Shown in pieces: positions 49,637 through 58,162 of a stretch of 64,000 nucleotides of DNA; position 1 is the stretch's first letter; each line of letters opens with the position of its first letter. The translations under genes were made by a program, and so were the position numbers. Under the pieces are notes generated by a model. It ran no database searches. It had not been told where the DNA came from and saw only the letters and a program-made list of their open reading frames with translations. Origin of the DNA: CADEEN01 sp040384625 (GTDB lineage Bacteria; Pseudomonadota; Gammaproteobacteria; Burkholderiales; Burkholderiaceae_C); contig JAZKIW010000028.1 of the NCBI GenBank assembly GCA_040384625.1, positions 1 through 64,000 on the forward strand, read 5' to 3'.

Positions 49637-50446
49637 ATGCCGCACCCGATCCGATCGCAGTACGAAGACTTCATGCGCCATGTGTTCGAGCATGGTGTCG
49701 ACAAGGCCGACCGCACCGGCACCGGCACGCGCAGCGTGTTCGGCCACCAGATGCGCTTCGACCTGGCCGAGGGCTTCCCGCTGGTGACGACGAAGAAGGT
49801 GCATCTGAAGTCGATCATCCTCGAGTTGCTGTGGTTCTTGCGTGGCGACGGCAACGCCAGGTGGTTGCAGGAGCGCGGCGTCACGATCTGGAACGAGTGG
49901 GCGAAGGCCGACGGCGACCTCGGCCCGGTCTACGGCGTGCAGTGGCGCTCGTGGCCGACGCCCGACGGCGGCCACATCGACCAGGTCACCGAGGTGGTGA
50001 AGCAACTCAAGACCAACCCCGACTCGCGCCGCATCATCGTCAGCGCCTGGAACGTGGCCGAGCTGTCAAAGATGGCCCTGATGCCCTGCCACGCCTTTTT
50101 CCAGTTCTATGTCGCGAACGGCAAGCTGAGTTGCCAGCTCTATCAGCGCAGCGCCGACATCTTTCTGGGCGTGCCGTTCAACATCGCCAGCTACGCCTTG
50201 CTGACACACATGCTGGCGCAGCAGTGCGACCTGCAGGTCGGCGACTTCGTGTGGACCGGGGGCGACTGCCACATCTACAGCAACCACCACGAACAGGTTC
50301 GGACGCAACTAGCACGAGAGCCGCGTGCATATCCGAGCCTGGTGATCGGGCGCCGGCCGGCGTCGATCTTCGATTACGAGTACGAAGACTTCACTGTCGA
50401 GGGCTACGAGCCGCACGCGCCGATCAGGGCAGCTGTGGCGGTGTAG
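49637..50446 (+). CDS. thyA: Thymidylate synthase
   Basis: 269 residues. Methylates dUMP to dTMP using methylene-tetrahydrofolate. DKADRTGTGTRSVFG (phosphate-binding Arg), WNEWAKADGDLGPVYGVQWRSW, the active-site Cys in LMPCHAFFQFY (about 151), QRSADIFLGVPFNIASYA and GDCHIYSNH are all present. No dihydrofolate reductase gene follows, although folA is a common neighbour. It shares the one-carbon pool with the glycine cleavage operon in this window. Confidence 0.97.
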   Translation: MPHPIRSQYEDFMRHVFEHGVDKADRTGTGTRSVFGHQMRFDLAEGFPLVTTKKVHLKSIILELLWFLRGDGNARWLQERGVTIWNEWAKADGDLGPVYGVQWRSWPTPDGGHIDQVTEVVKQLKTNPDSRRIIVSAWNVAELSKMALMPCHAFFQFYVANGKLSCQLYQRSADIFLGVPFNIASYALLTHMLAQQCDLQVGDFVWTGGDCHIYSNHHEQVRTQLAREPRAYPSLVIGRRPASIFDYEYEDFTVEGYEPHAPIRAAVAV

Positions 50447-50568
50447 TTCCGCTCGCTGAGGACTCGAAGTTTCGAGCATTCACGCCGGTCCAGGTGTTCA
50501 TGTGAAAACCATGTTGCGCCAGGCGCCATGATCGGACTTGTGCGCCTTAGAGCCCGACTTGGGCTTGC
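50447..50568. other. Short intergenic stretch after thyA, AT-richer
   Basis: 122 bp between the convergent thyA and GFA genes. It has a small CTCGAAG/TTTCGAG hairpin (about 50463-50477) without a U-tract and no credible gene. The base composition here and through 50850 looks less GC-rich than the flanks. Confidence 0.35.
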
Positions 50569-50997
50569 TCACCTCGGACGATTCTTGGCAAACTTTGGAA
50601 TCCTTGGATTCATGTGGTCCCACGGCTGCGCGCTCTCGACCCAGAAGTCCGCTTCCGGCGCAAACCAACTCGGGTCATCGAGACTTGCCGCCTTCACCAC
50701 CAGAAAGTCGGGCCTCGCCAGGCTGCGCGCAAACAACGGCGTGCCGCAGACACCGCAAAACTCGCGCACTGCGATGTTTCCGCTCTCGGCCTCGGTTCGG
50801 TAGTCTTGGCACTCGCCACGGAGCAAGCGCATTGAGCTTGCCGACATGATCAATGATGCTGAATAGCCGCTGCCGCTCGCCCGCTGGCAATCGCGACAGT
50901 GACAGTTCCCCATTCGAAGCGGCGGTGCCGTGCATTCGTAGCGAATCGCGCCGCATGCACAACCACCGAAGAACGGCACCACGATGTTGGTCTCCAT
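50569..50997 (-). CDS. GFA family protein (zinc-binding, CENP-V/GFA fold)
   Basis: 142 residues from ATG 50997, where homology starts; an upstream frame to 51036 is not supported. Zinc ligands are visible in order: GGCACGAI, then GNCHCRDCQRASGSG, then FCGVCGTPLF. These give the double zinc site of glutathione-dependent formaldehyde-activating (GFA) proteins. Most members have unproven function. It stands alone, convergent with thyA, with mixed codon use and lower GC than its neighbours, so recent acquisition is possible. Confidence 0.9.
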   Translation of the reverse strand: METNIVVPFFGGCACGAIRYECTAPPLRMGNCHCRDCQRASGSGYSASLIMSASSMRLLRGECQDYRTEAESGNIAVREFCGVCGTPLFARSLARPDFLVVKAASLDDPSWFAPEADFWVESAQPWDHMNPRIPKFAKNRPR

Positions 50998-51194
50998 GTG
51001 CGAATGCCTAACCCTGGAGACGAGCGGAGGGAGCAATCGCGCGCAGCTCGCTTGTTTCCGTCCGTTCCGGCCCCGTTGGACTAAGCGCTGAAGCGCCGCG
51101 ACTTCTTGGCCAGCGAAGGCCGCCGCATCGAAGCGAACCGCCCAGCACCCTGCGGCTCGGCCAGCGCGGACGCCCGCACGCGAGGAACCTCAGC

Positions 51195-51929
51195 TCAGTG
51201 CTGCAGGATCTTCGACAGGAACTCTTTCGCGCGCGGCGAACGCGCATCGGGGTTGCCGAAGAAGTCGTCCTTGTTGCAGTCTTCGACGATCTTGCCGTGG
51301 TCCATGAAGATCACGCGGTGGCTGACACGCTTGGCGAAGCCCATCTCATGTGTCACGACCATCATCGTCATGCCTTCCTTGGCCAGCAGCACCATCACGT
51401 CGAGCACCTCGCCCACCATCTCGGGGTCGAGCGCCGAGGTCGGCTCGTCGAACAGCATCACGATCGGATCCATCGACAGTGCACGAGCGATCGCCACGCG
51501 CTGCTGCTGGCCGCCGCTGAGTTGGCCCGGAAACTTGTCCTTGTGCACCATCAGGCCGACGCGGTCGAGCATCTTCAGGCCGCGCGTCTTGGCTTCGTCC
51601 TGGTTGCGGCCCAGCACCTTGATCTGCGCCAGCGTAAGGTTCTCGGTCACGGTGAGGTGCGGGAACAATTCGAAGTGCTGGAACACCATGCCGACGCGCG
51701 CGCGCAGCTTGGGCAGGTTGGTCTTCGGGTCGCTGATGCTGATGCCGTCGACGACGATGTCGCCCTTCTGGATCGGCTCGAGCGCATTCACGGTCTTGAT
51801 CAGGGTGCTTTTGCCTGAGCCCGACGGGCCGCAGACGACAACGACCTCGCCCTTCTCGATGTGGGTGCTGCAGTCGGTCAGCACCTGGAAGGTGCCGTAC
51901 CACTTGCTGACGTCCTTGATCTTGATCAC
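51195..51929 (-). CDS. gltL: Glutamate/aspartate ABC transporter ATP-binding protein
   Basis: 244 residues. Walker A GPSGSGKS (about 34-41), Q-loop VFQHFELFPHLTVTENL, signature LSGGQQQRVAIARAL, Walker B IVMLFDEPTSALDPEMVGEVL and VTHEMGFA are typical of polar amino-acid importers. It follows gltK by 14 bp and closes the gltIJKL operon. No terminator with a U-tract was seen downstream (197 bp to the GFA gene hold nothing else recognised). Confidence 0.94.
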   Translation of the reverse strand: MIKIKDVSKWYGTFQVLTDCSTHIEKGEVVVVCGPSGSGKSTLIKTVNALEPIQKGDIVVDGISISDPKTNLPKLRARVGMVFQHFELFPHLTVTENLTLAQIKVLGRNQDEAKTRGLKMLDRVGLMVHKDKFPGQLSGGQQQRVAIARALSMDPIVMLFDEPTSALDPEMVGEVLDVMVLLAKEGMTMMVVTHEMGFAKRVSHRVIFMDHGKIVEDCNKDDFFGNPDARSPRAKEFLSKILQH

Positions 51930-51943
51930 AACACGCTCCTCGT

Positions 51944-52615
51944 TCAGCGAATGATTTGGATCTTCTTCTGCAGCCGGCGCACGAGCATCGACAGGCTGAA
52001 GCAGATCACGAAGTAGACGACCGCCGCGACCAGGTAGGTCTCGACCGGGCGATTGAAGTTCTTGCCCGCGACCTCGAAGCCCTTCAGCAGGTCATAGGCG
52101 CCGATCGCATACACCAGGGACGTGTCCTGGAACAGGATGATGGTCTGCGTCAGCAGCACCGGCAGCATGTTGCGGAAGGCCTGGGGCAGCACGATCAGCT
52201 TCATGCACTGCGGGTAGGTCATGCCCACCGCATAGCCGGCATAGACCTGGCCCTTGGGCACGCTCTGGATGCCCGCGCGCATGATCTCGGAGTAGTACGC
52301 CGCCTCGAAGACGGTGAAGGTGATGATCGCGCTCAACTCCGCGCCCATTGGCCGCCCGATCAGCAGCGGGATCAGCAGGAAGAACCACAGGATCACCATC
52401 ACCAACGGGATCGAGCGCAAGGTGTTGACGTAGAACGCTGCCGGCATCACCAGCCACTTCTTGCCCGACAGGCGCATCAGTGCGAGCAGGGTGCCCAGCG
52501 CAATGCCGCCGATCATCGCGATGACGGTCAGCTGGATCGAGAAGAAGAAGCCCTTGACGACGAAGCTAGAGATGACCTGCCAGTTCAGGAACGTGAAGTC
52601 GAGGTTCAAGTTCAT
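51944..52615 (-). CDS. gltK: Glutamate/aspartate ABC transporter permease GltK
   Basis: 223 residues with about five transmembrane helices of the HisM/GltK type. The coupling loop EAAYYSEIMRAGIQSVPKGQVYAGYAVGMTYPQCMKLIVLPQA is the EAA motif region. Conserved TLRSIPLVMVILWFF lies in helix 3. Starts 1 bp after the gltJ stop. Forms the membrane channel with GltJ. Confidence 0.93.
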   Translation of the reverse strand: MNLNLDFTFLNWQVISSFVVKGFFFSIQLTVIAMIGGIALGTLLALMRLSGKKWLVMPAAFYVNTLRSIPLVMVILWFFLLIPLLIGRPMGAELSAIITFTVFEAAYYSEIMRAGIQSVPKGQVYAGYAVGMTYPQCMKLIVLPQAFRNMLPVLLTQTIILFQDTSLVYAIGAYDLLKGFEVAGKNFNRPVETYLVAAVVYFVICFSLSMLVRRLQKKIQIIR

Positions 52616-52616
52616 G

Positions 52617-53318
52617 TCACTTGCCCCCGATCATGCCGGGCACCTGCACGCGGTGCTCGATGAAGAGCGCCAGGCGGTTGATGGCGAAGGCCGAGATGAA
52701 ATACAGGCCGGTCACGGCGAGGTAGATCTCGATACCGCGCGAGGTTTCCTCCTGCGCCTGCATCGCGAACATCGTCAGCTCGGTGATGCTGACGGCAAAG
52801 GCCACCGAGGAGTTCTTGACGATGTTCATCGACTCGCTGGTGAGCGGCGGAATGACGATGCGAAACGCCATCGGCAGGACCACGTAGCGGTAAGTCTGAG
52901 GCAACGTCAGGCCCATCGCCAGGCCGGCATAGGTCTGGCCCTTGGGCAGGGTCTGGATACCGGCCTTGACCTGCTCGGCGATGCGCGCCGATGTGAAGAA
53001 GCCCAGCGCAATCACCACCAGGACGAAGCTCGGCACACCGCGCAGCACCAGGAACATCGACGGGATGACGTGGTACCAGAGGAACAACTGCACCAACAGC
53101 GGGATATTGCGGAAGAGCTCGGTCCAGCCGTTACCCAGGGCCACCAGCCACTTGTTGGGCGTGGTGCGCAGGATGCCCATCAGCGAGCCTACCGTCAGCG
53201 CCACCACCAGCGCGCACACGGCCACCGAGAGCGTCCAGCCCCAGGCGCTGAGCATCCAGTTGAGGTAAGTCTGGTCCCCCCCGGTGTCCTGCAGGAAAAC
53301 CTGCCAGTCCCACGTCAT
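52617..53318 (-). CDS. gltJ: Glutamate/aspartate ABC transporter permease GltJ
   Basis: 233 residues from ATG 53318; the longer frame upstream runs through a terminator hairpin and is not used. The EAA-type coupling loop is ARIAEQVKAGIQTLPKGQTYAGLAMGLTLPQTYRYVVLPMA, and WTELFRNIPLLVQLFLWYHV is the typical third helix. It pairs with GltK encoded next. A 134-bp gap with an intrinsic terminator separates it from gltI, so it may be expressed at lower level than the binding protein. Confidence 0.93.
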   Translation of the reverse strand: MTWDWQVFLQDTGGDQTYLNWMLSAWGWTLSVAVCALVVALTVGSLMGILRTTPNKWLVALGNGWTELFRNIPLLVQLFLWYHVIPSMFLVLRGVPSFVLVVIALGFFTSARIAEQVKAGIQTLPKGQTYAGLAMGLTLPQTYRYVVLPMAFRIVIPPLTSESMNIVKNSSVAFAVSITELTMFAMQAQEETSRGIEIYLAVTGLYFISAFAINRLALFIEHRVQVPGMIGGK

Positions 53319-53353
53319 CGCGGCATCTCCGGTTGTTATCGATGTCTGCCAGA

Positions 53354-53392
53354 AAAGAAAAAGCGCGGCGCGGTCGAAACCGACGCCGCGCT
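53354..53392 (-). terminator. Intrinsic terminator between gltI and gltJ
   Basis: Minus-strand stem AGCGCGGCG/CGCCGCGCT (53392-53384 with 53370-53362), with an inner CGGT/ACCG helix capped by TTCG. The U-rich tract TTTTTCTTTTCT (53361-53350) follows. It is 61 bp after the gltI stop and 32 bp before the gltJ start, so it should partly uncouple the genes. Confidence 0.85.
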
Positions 53393-53452
53393 GCCGCAGC
53401 ATAAGCAAGCCCCGCGCCATGGGGCCTCAGGGCTTGCCTGGGGGCCGAGGTC

Positions 53453-54352
53453 CTACTTCTTCATGTACTCCTCGACAGGCTTGTCGTTCGGGCTCGCCCA
53501 GGCCGCCTTGGTGGCGTCGCTGAGCGGCAGGCCGACGCGTGTGTTGCTCGGCGCGATGGGCTGCATGAACCACTTGTCATAGGCCTTGGCCATGTCGCCG
53601 CTGGCGATCTGGGCCTTGATGCTGTCGTCGACCGCCTTCTTGAAAGCCGGGTCGTCCTTGCGGATCATGATGGCGATCGGCTCCACCGACAGTACCTCGC
53701 CAACAATGCGGAAGTCGGCCGGGTTCTTGGCGCGGGCGATGTTGCCAGCCAGGATCTGGCCGTCCATCACGAAGGCATCGGCGCGGCCCGATTCGAGCAG
53801 CAGGAAGCTGTCGGCGTGGTCCTTGCCGAAGACTTCCTTGAAGTCGATGCCTGCGCCACGCTCGTGCTTGCGCAACAACTGCACCGACGTCGTGCCGGTG
53901 GTCGTGGCGACGTTGCGGTCCTTCAACTGGGCGATCGAGGTGATGCCCGAGTTGGCCTTGACAGCGATGCGCACTTCCTCGACATAGGTGGTGACGGCGA
54001 AGGCCACGTCCTTCAGGCGGGTGGCGTTGTTGGTGGTCGAACCGCACTCGATGTCGACGGTGCCGTTCTGTACCAGCGGGATGCGGTTCTGTGAGGTCAC
54101 GGGCTGGTACTTGACGTCCAGCTTGGCCAAACCCAGGCCCTTCTGCACGTCAGCCAGCACGCGTGAGCAGACGTCGACATGGAAGCCGGCGTACTTGCCG
54201 TCGCCCAGCGTGTAGCTCAGGGCGCCGGAGGACTCGCGCACGCCCATCGTCACTGCACCACTGTCCTTGATCTTCTTCAGCGTGTCGCTGGCCTGGGCCA
54301 AAGCGACGCCCGTGGCCAGCATCGCGGCCAGGGCAAAAATAGTCTTCTTCAT
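53453..54352 (-). CDS. gltI: Glutamate/aspartate periplasmic binding protein
   Basis: 299 residues from ATG 54352, which begins a clear signal peptide (1-20, ending VALAQA) and has CAGGAG 9 nt upstream. SBP_bac_3 fold with VGVRESSG-like TMGVRESSGALSY, then VTSQNRIPLVQNGTVDIECGSTTNNATR (a stretch nearly identical in E. coli GltI), TTTGTTSVQLL and KDHADSFLLLESGRADAF. Delivers glutamate/aspartate to GltJKL. TACAAT at 54404-54399 is a probable -10. Confidence 0.95.
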   Translation of the reverse strand: MKKTIFALAAMLATGVALAQASDTLKKIKDSGAVTMGVRESSGALSYTLGDGKYAGFHVDVCSRVLADVQKGLGLAKLDVKYQPVTSQNRIPLVQNGTVDIECGSTTNNATRLKDVAFAVTTYVEEVRIAVKANSGITSIAQLKDRNVATTTGTTSVQLLRKHERGAGIDFKEVFGKDHADSFLLLESGRADAFVMDGQILAGNIARAKNPADFRIVGEVLSVEPIAIMIRKDDPAFKKAVDDSIKAQIASGDMAKAYDKWFMQPIAPSNTRVGLPLSDATKAAWASPNDKPVEEYMKK

Positions 54353-54398
54353 TCGCGAGAACTCCTGCAAGAGGGTTGGAGAGAACACCTGAACGCGG

Positions 54399-54404
54399 AT
54401 TGTA
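54399..54404 (-). promoter_or_regulatory. Probable -10 of the gltI promoter
   Basis: TACAAT on the minus strand, 46 nt before the gltI ATG, in the 101-bp gap behind the LysR gene. The matching -35 (TTCTGC, 17 bp spacer) is weak, consistent with activator dependence. Confidence 0.5.
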
Positions 54405-54453
54405 GGAATGCCGCTGACCGCGCAGAAGCTGAAATGTAGTCCAGCGAGACGGG

Positions 54454-55374
54454 TTAACCCGCGCCCGAGCGCAGATGTTCCCAGAGCGCCGCCGCGCCAG
54501 GTTTGACCACGCGCGCCACTTCGGGGCGTTCGCGGTAAATGCGCACCTCCATCGTCAACTCCCAGCCCGCCCCTTCGCCGGCGCTGACCAAGCGCCGCGC
54601 ACGCACGTCCTTGCGTACCGAGCTGGCCGGCAGGAACGCCAGGCCGTGGCCCTCCAGCGCCATGGCCTTCAGGCTCTCAGCCATGTCGGTCTCGTAGACC
54701 AGTTCGAGCTGAGGCGCTTGCGACGCATGCTTGACGATCTGCTCGACCAGACGCGCCATGTAGGCACCTGCGGCGTAACTCAGGAAGGGCAGCCGGGCCG
54801 CCGCGCTGCCCGGCAGGCGAAACAGCGGCCGGCCCTCGCTGTCGGCGCGCGCGTAAGGCGCCAAGGTTTCCTGGCCCAGGCTCAGCATCTCGTAGCGCTC
54901 GCTCGCCAGCTGCAGGGGTTGCGATGCATGGTGGTAGGCGATCAGCAGGTCGCAGTGGCCTTCGGTCAGGCGCAGCACTGCGTCGTGCACATTGAGCGCG
55001 ATGAGGCGGCTCTTCAAATCCGGAAAGCTGCTGCGCAGCTCAAGCAGCCAATGCGGAAAGAAGGCGAAGGCCAAGGTGTGCGGCACCGCAAAGTCGACCA
55101 TGTCGCTGCCGCTGGCCTGGTGGCTGCGCATCAGATTGCGCGTGGTCTGCATCGCGCCGAGCATCTCCAGCGCCTGAGCATGGAAGGTTTCGCCGGCCGG
55201 CGTCAGGCGTGTCGGGTAGATCGAGCGGTCGACCAGGTCGACGCCGGCCCAGGCTTCCAGGGCCTGGATGCGGCGCGAGAAGGCCGGCTGCGTGACATGC
55301 CGCAATTGCGCCGAGCGCGAGAAGCTGCGCGTCTCGGCCAGGCTGACGAAGTCTTCAAGCCACTTGGTGTCCAT
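54454..55374 (-). CDS. LysR family transcriptional regulator
   Basis: 306 residues from ATG 55374; an upstream frame to 55428 lies inside the ABC gene. Winged HTH (about 2-60: WLEDFVSLAETRSFSRSAQLRHVTQPAFSRRIQALE) and a periplasmic-binding-like effector domain (about 90-295). It overlaps the end of the ABC exporter gene by 20 bp and lies directly upstream of gltI, which makes the glutamate/aspartate transporter a likely target. Effector unknown. Confidence 0.92.
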   Translation of the reverse strand: MDTKWLEDFVSLAETRSFSRSAQLRHVTQPAFSRRIQALEAWAGVDLVDRSIYPTRLTPAGETFHAQALEMLGAMQTTRNLMRSHQASGSDMVDFAVPHTLAFAFFPHWLLELRSSFPDLKSRLIALNVHDAVLRLTEGHCDLLIAYHHASQPLQLASERYEMLSLGQETLAPYARADSEGRPLFRLPGSAAARLPFLSYAAGAYMARLVEQIVKHASQAPQLELVYETDMAESLKAMALEGHGLAFLPASSVRKDVRARRLVSAGEGAGWELTMEVRIYRERPEVARVVKPGAAALWEHLRSGAG

Positions 55375-57223
55375 TGCCCGGGGATTGTTCGCCGTGGCCC
55401 GATTGCTGCAATTGCCACATCCGAGCATAGCGCCCGCCCAGTGCCAGCAGTTCGGCGTGCGAACCCTGCTCGACCACGCGGCCGTGGTCCAGCACCACGA
55501 TGCGGTGGGCGTCGACCACGGTGGACAGCCGGTGCGCGATCACCAGCGCGGTCTTGCCCTGCGCCACGCTCTTCAGCTCGGCCTGGATCGCGCGTTCGTT
55601 GGCCGAGTCCAGGGCCGAGGTCGCCTCGTCGAAGATCAGGATCGGCGGGTTCTTCAACAGGGTGCGAGCGATGGCCACGCGCTGCTTCTCGCCGCCAGAG
55701 AGCTTCAGGCCACGCTCGCCGACCATGGTGTCGTAACCCATGGGCGCCGCGGCGATGAAGTCGTGGATGTGGGCCGAGCGCGTCGCGGCTTCCACCTCGG
55801 CGCGGCCTGCGCCCGGGCGGCCATAGGCTATGTTGTATTCGACCGTGTCGTTGAACAGCACCGTGTCCTGCGGCACGATGCCGATCGCCGCGCGCAGGCT
55901 GGCCTGGGTCACCTGGCGAATGTCCTGCCCGTCGATGGTGATGGTCCCGCCGCCTGCACTGTCGATGTCGTAGAAGCGGTACAGCAGCCGGGCCAGGGTC
56001 GACTTGCCCGCGCCGGACGACCCGACCACCGCAACCGTCTTGCCGGCCGGGATCTCGAAGCTCACTTCGTCCAGGATGCGGCGCGCCGGGTCATAGGAGA
56101 AGCTGACGCGGTCGAAGCGCACCCTGCCCTCCTGCACCACCAGGTGTTGGGCATCCGGGGCATCGGCAATCTCGCGGTGCGTCGAGAGCAGAGAGAACAT
56201 CTTCTCCATGTCCACGGTCGACTGCTTGATCTCGCGGTAGATCACGCCGAGGAAGTTGAGCGGGATGTAGAGCTGGATCATCAGAGCGTTCACCAGCACC
56301 AGGTCGCCCAGGGTCAGGCTGCCGTCGACGACACCCAGCGTCGCGCGCCACACCAGCAGGGTCACGGCCACGGCGATGATCAGGCTCTGGCCGAGGTTCA
56401 GCAGCGAGAGAGAGGTCTGCGACTTGATCGAGGCCTTCTCCAGGCGCTGCAGGTTCTCGTCGTAGCGGCCCTGCTCGAAGCGCTCGTTGCCGAAGTACTT
56501 GACGGTTTCGTAATTGATCAACGCATCGATGGCGCGCGTATTGGCCTTGCTGTCCTGCTCGTTCATCGCCCGGCGGAAGTGGGTGCGCCACTCGGTCACG
56601 GTGATCGTGTAGGCGATGTAGCCGACCAGGGCACCGAGCGTGATGGCCGCGAACCAGCCGTCGAACTTGCCGGCCAGCAGCAGGATCACCAGGGTGATCT
56701 CGACCAGGGTGGGCAGGATGTTGTAGATGAAATAGTTGAGCAGCGCGTGGATCGCGCGCGAGCCGCGTTCGATGTCGCGCGACACGCCGCCGGTCTGGCG
56801 TTCGAGGTGAAAGCGCAGCGACAGCGCGAGCAGGTGTTCGAAGGTCTCCAGCGCCACCTTGCGGGCGATGCGCGCCGCCACCGGATAGAAAAGGAACTCG
56901 CGCAGTTCGGTGAACAGGGTCACCGACACGCGCAGCGCGCCATAAGCCAGCAGCAGTGCTACCGGCACCGCCAGCAGTGCGCGCGGGTCGCCCGGCTTCA
57001 GGTCGAGCGCGTCGACCAGGGACTTCAGCACCAGGGGCACGCCAATGTTGGCCAGCTTGGCCGCCACCAGGCAAGCCAGCGCCACCCCGACGCGCCAGCG
57101 CCACTGCCACACATAGGGCAGCAACTTGCGCACGGTGGACAGGCCGGGGCTGCGTGCCGTGGCGGCAGCGGTGGGCGTGGCAAGCGATGCTGGAGGCGGG
57201 GCGGCAGTGGCGGAACGGCGCAT
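55355..57223 (-). CDS. ABCB-type ABC exporter, Atm1/HMT1-like (permease + ATPase)
   Basis: 622 residues from ATG 57223. An Ala/Pro-rich N-terminal 30 residues, six transmembrane helices (about 40-330), and an ATPase domain (about 365-600) with Walker A GSSGAGKS, LSGGEKQRVAIARTLLK, Walker B FDEATSALD and HRLSTV. TELREFLFYPVAARIARKVALETFEHLLALSLRFH and NYETVKYFGNE are marks of the Atm1/ABCB7 group, which exports glutathione-linked persulfide or metal conjugates. Its 3' end overlaps the LysR start. Divergent from the YciA gene with 52 bp between starts. Confidence 0.92.
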   Translation of the reverse strand: MRRSATAAPPPASLATPTAAATARSPGLSTVRKLLPYVWQWRWRVGVALACLVAAKLANIGVPLVLKSLVDALDLKPGDPRALLAVPVALLLAYGALRVSVTLFTELREFLFYPVAARIARKVALETFEHLLALSLRFHLERQTGGVSRDIERGSRAIHALLNYFIYNILPTLVEITLVILLLAGKFDGWFAAITLGALVGYIAYTITVTEWRTHFRRAMNEQDSKANTRAIDALINYETVKYFGNERFEQGRYDENLQRLEKASIKSQTSLSLLNLGQSLIIAVAVTLLVWRATLGVVDGSLTLGDLVLVNALMIQLYIPLNFLGVIYREIKQSTVDMEKMFSLLSTHREIADAPDAQHLVVQEGRVRFDRVSFSYDPARRILDEVSFEIPAGKTVAVVGSSGAGKSTLARLLYRFYDIDSAGGGTITIDGQDIRQVTQASLRAAIGIVPQDTVLFNDTVEYNIAYGRPGAGRAEVEAATRSAHIHDFIAAAPMGYDTMVGERGLKLSGGEKQRVAIARTLLKNPPILIFDEATSALDSANERAIQAELKSVAQGKTALVIAHRLSTVVDAHRIVVLDHGRVVEQGSHAELLALGGRYARMWQLQQSGHGEQSPGNGHQVA

Positions 57224-57275
57224 GGCCCCAGTGTCATGGAAGAATGCTTGCCCCTGCCCACGCAAGCCCAAGGCC

Positions 57276-57716
57276 ATGACCGCAACCGCCCACCCCGCCA
57301 GCGTGATGGCCCCACCGCGCCTGCCCGACGGCAGCGAACTGGTGATGCGAGTGATGCCCCTGCCGGCGGACACCAACAGCAACGGCGACATCTTCGGCGG
57401 CTGGCTGATGGCCCAGGTGGACATGGCCGGCGCCGTGCTGCCGTCGCGCATCGCCAAGGGGCGCATCGCCACGGTGGCGGTGAACCAGTTTCTCTTCAAG
57501 CAGACCGTCTCGGTAGGCGACCTGTTGTCCTTCTATGCCCGCGTCGAGCGCATCGGCACCACCTCGATCACCGTGCACATGGAGGTCTATGCCGAACGCA
57601 ACCCGGCCGACCTTCAGTTCGTCAAGGTGACCGAGGCCAACCTGACCTATGTCGCAATCGACCGCAACGGCCGGCCGCGGCCGGTGCCCAAGGACGCGCC
57701 TGAAGTCAAGCCCTGA
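57276..57716 (+). CDS. Acyl-CoA thioesterase, YciA family
   Basis: 146 residues. Hotdog fold with the active-site region NSNGDIFGGWLMAQVDMAGAV (Asp in NGDIFGG) and an RIATVAVNQFLFKQTVSVGDLLSFYARV strand pair. Broad-range acyl-CoA hydrolase that helps set acyl-CoA pools. ATG 57276 has AAGG close by. The reverse strand carries a long shadow frame only. Confidence 0.92.
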   Translation: MTATAHPASVMAPPRLPDGSELVMRVMPLPADTNSNGDIFGGWLMAQVDMAGAVLPSRIAKGRIATVAVNQFLFKQTVSVGDLLSFYARVERIGTTSITVHMEVYAERNPADLQFVKVTEANLTYVAIDRNGRPRPVPKDAPEVKP

Positions 57717-57728
57717 GTTGCCTCGCGG

Positions 57729-57734
57729 TTGACA
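57729..57734 (+). promoter_or_regulatory. Consensus -35 of the ArsR operon
   Basis: TTGACA, perfect consensus. A -10 at ideal spacing is not clear (GACCAT at 17 bp; CATATT at 20 bp, inside the operator), so the promoter may be weak or repressor-shaped. Confidence 0.5.
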
Positions 57735-57747
57735 GGACCCGTTCATT

Positions 57748-57767
57748 ATGTGACCATATTGGCACAT
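57748..57767. promoter_or_regulatory. Palindromic operator before the ArsR-type gene
   Basis: ATGTGACCATATTGGCACAT is a 20-bp palindrome with 8 of 10 symmetric positions, ending 2 bp before the ArsR start codon and covering the expected -10 and start site. A site here would give autorepression. Confidence 0.6.
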
Positions 57768-57769
57768 GT

Positions 57770-58162
57770 ATGAGCCAGGCACCCGACTCCGATGCACTTG
57801 ATGCCGTCTTCTTCGGCCTGGCTTCCGAGCCGCGACGCCGCATCCTCGACGTGCTGAAGCAAGCGCCGGGCTGCAATGTGAACCGCGTCTGCGAGGCTTT
57901 CGATGGCGAGCTCAGCCGCTTCGCCGTGATGAAGCACCTGGCCACACTCGAGGCGGCCGGCCTGGTGATTTCGGAGCGGCGAGGCCGCGACAAGCTGCTT
58001 TGGTTCAACCCGACGCCGATCCAGTGGATCCACGAGCGCTGGACCAGCGAATTCAGCGCCTACTGGGCGGCGCGCCTGACGCGCCTGAAGTACAGCGCCG
58101 AGGGCGCAGCGGTCACCCCTCTGCCGCTCAAACGAAGACAACGAGGAAACACCCATGGCTGA
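57770..58162 (+). CDS. ArsR family winged-helix regulator
   Basis: 130 residues. Winged HTH (about 8-90) with GLASEPRRRILDVLKQAPGCNVNRVCEAFDGELSRFAVMKHLATLEAAGLVISERRGRDKLLWFNP-type organisation seen in short pieces: ASEPRRRIL, RFAVMKHLATLE, GLVISERRGR. It lacks the paired metal-binding Cys of classical ArsR. This subgroup is usually linked to SRPBCC/AHSA1 genes, and the next gene is one, overlapping by 8 bp. It probably represses its own operon through the palindrome at 57748-57767. Confidence 0.92.
   Translation: MSQAPDSDALDAVFFGLASEPRRRILDVLKQAPGCNVNRVCEAFDGELSRFAVMKHLATLEAAGLVISERRGRDKLLWFNPTPIQWIHERWTSEFSAYWAARLTRLKYSAEGAAVTPLPLKRRQRGNTHG

Noticed and set aside
50899..51247. Small frames on both strands between the GFA gene and gltL
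   Set aside because: Arg/Ser/Pro-rich, no ribosome site, no family resemblance; treated as non-coding.
55268..57703. 811-codon plus frame
   Set aside because: Antisense to the LysR and Atm1-like genes, whose motifs are intact on the minus strand.
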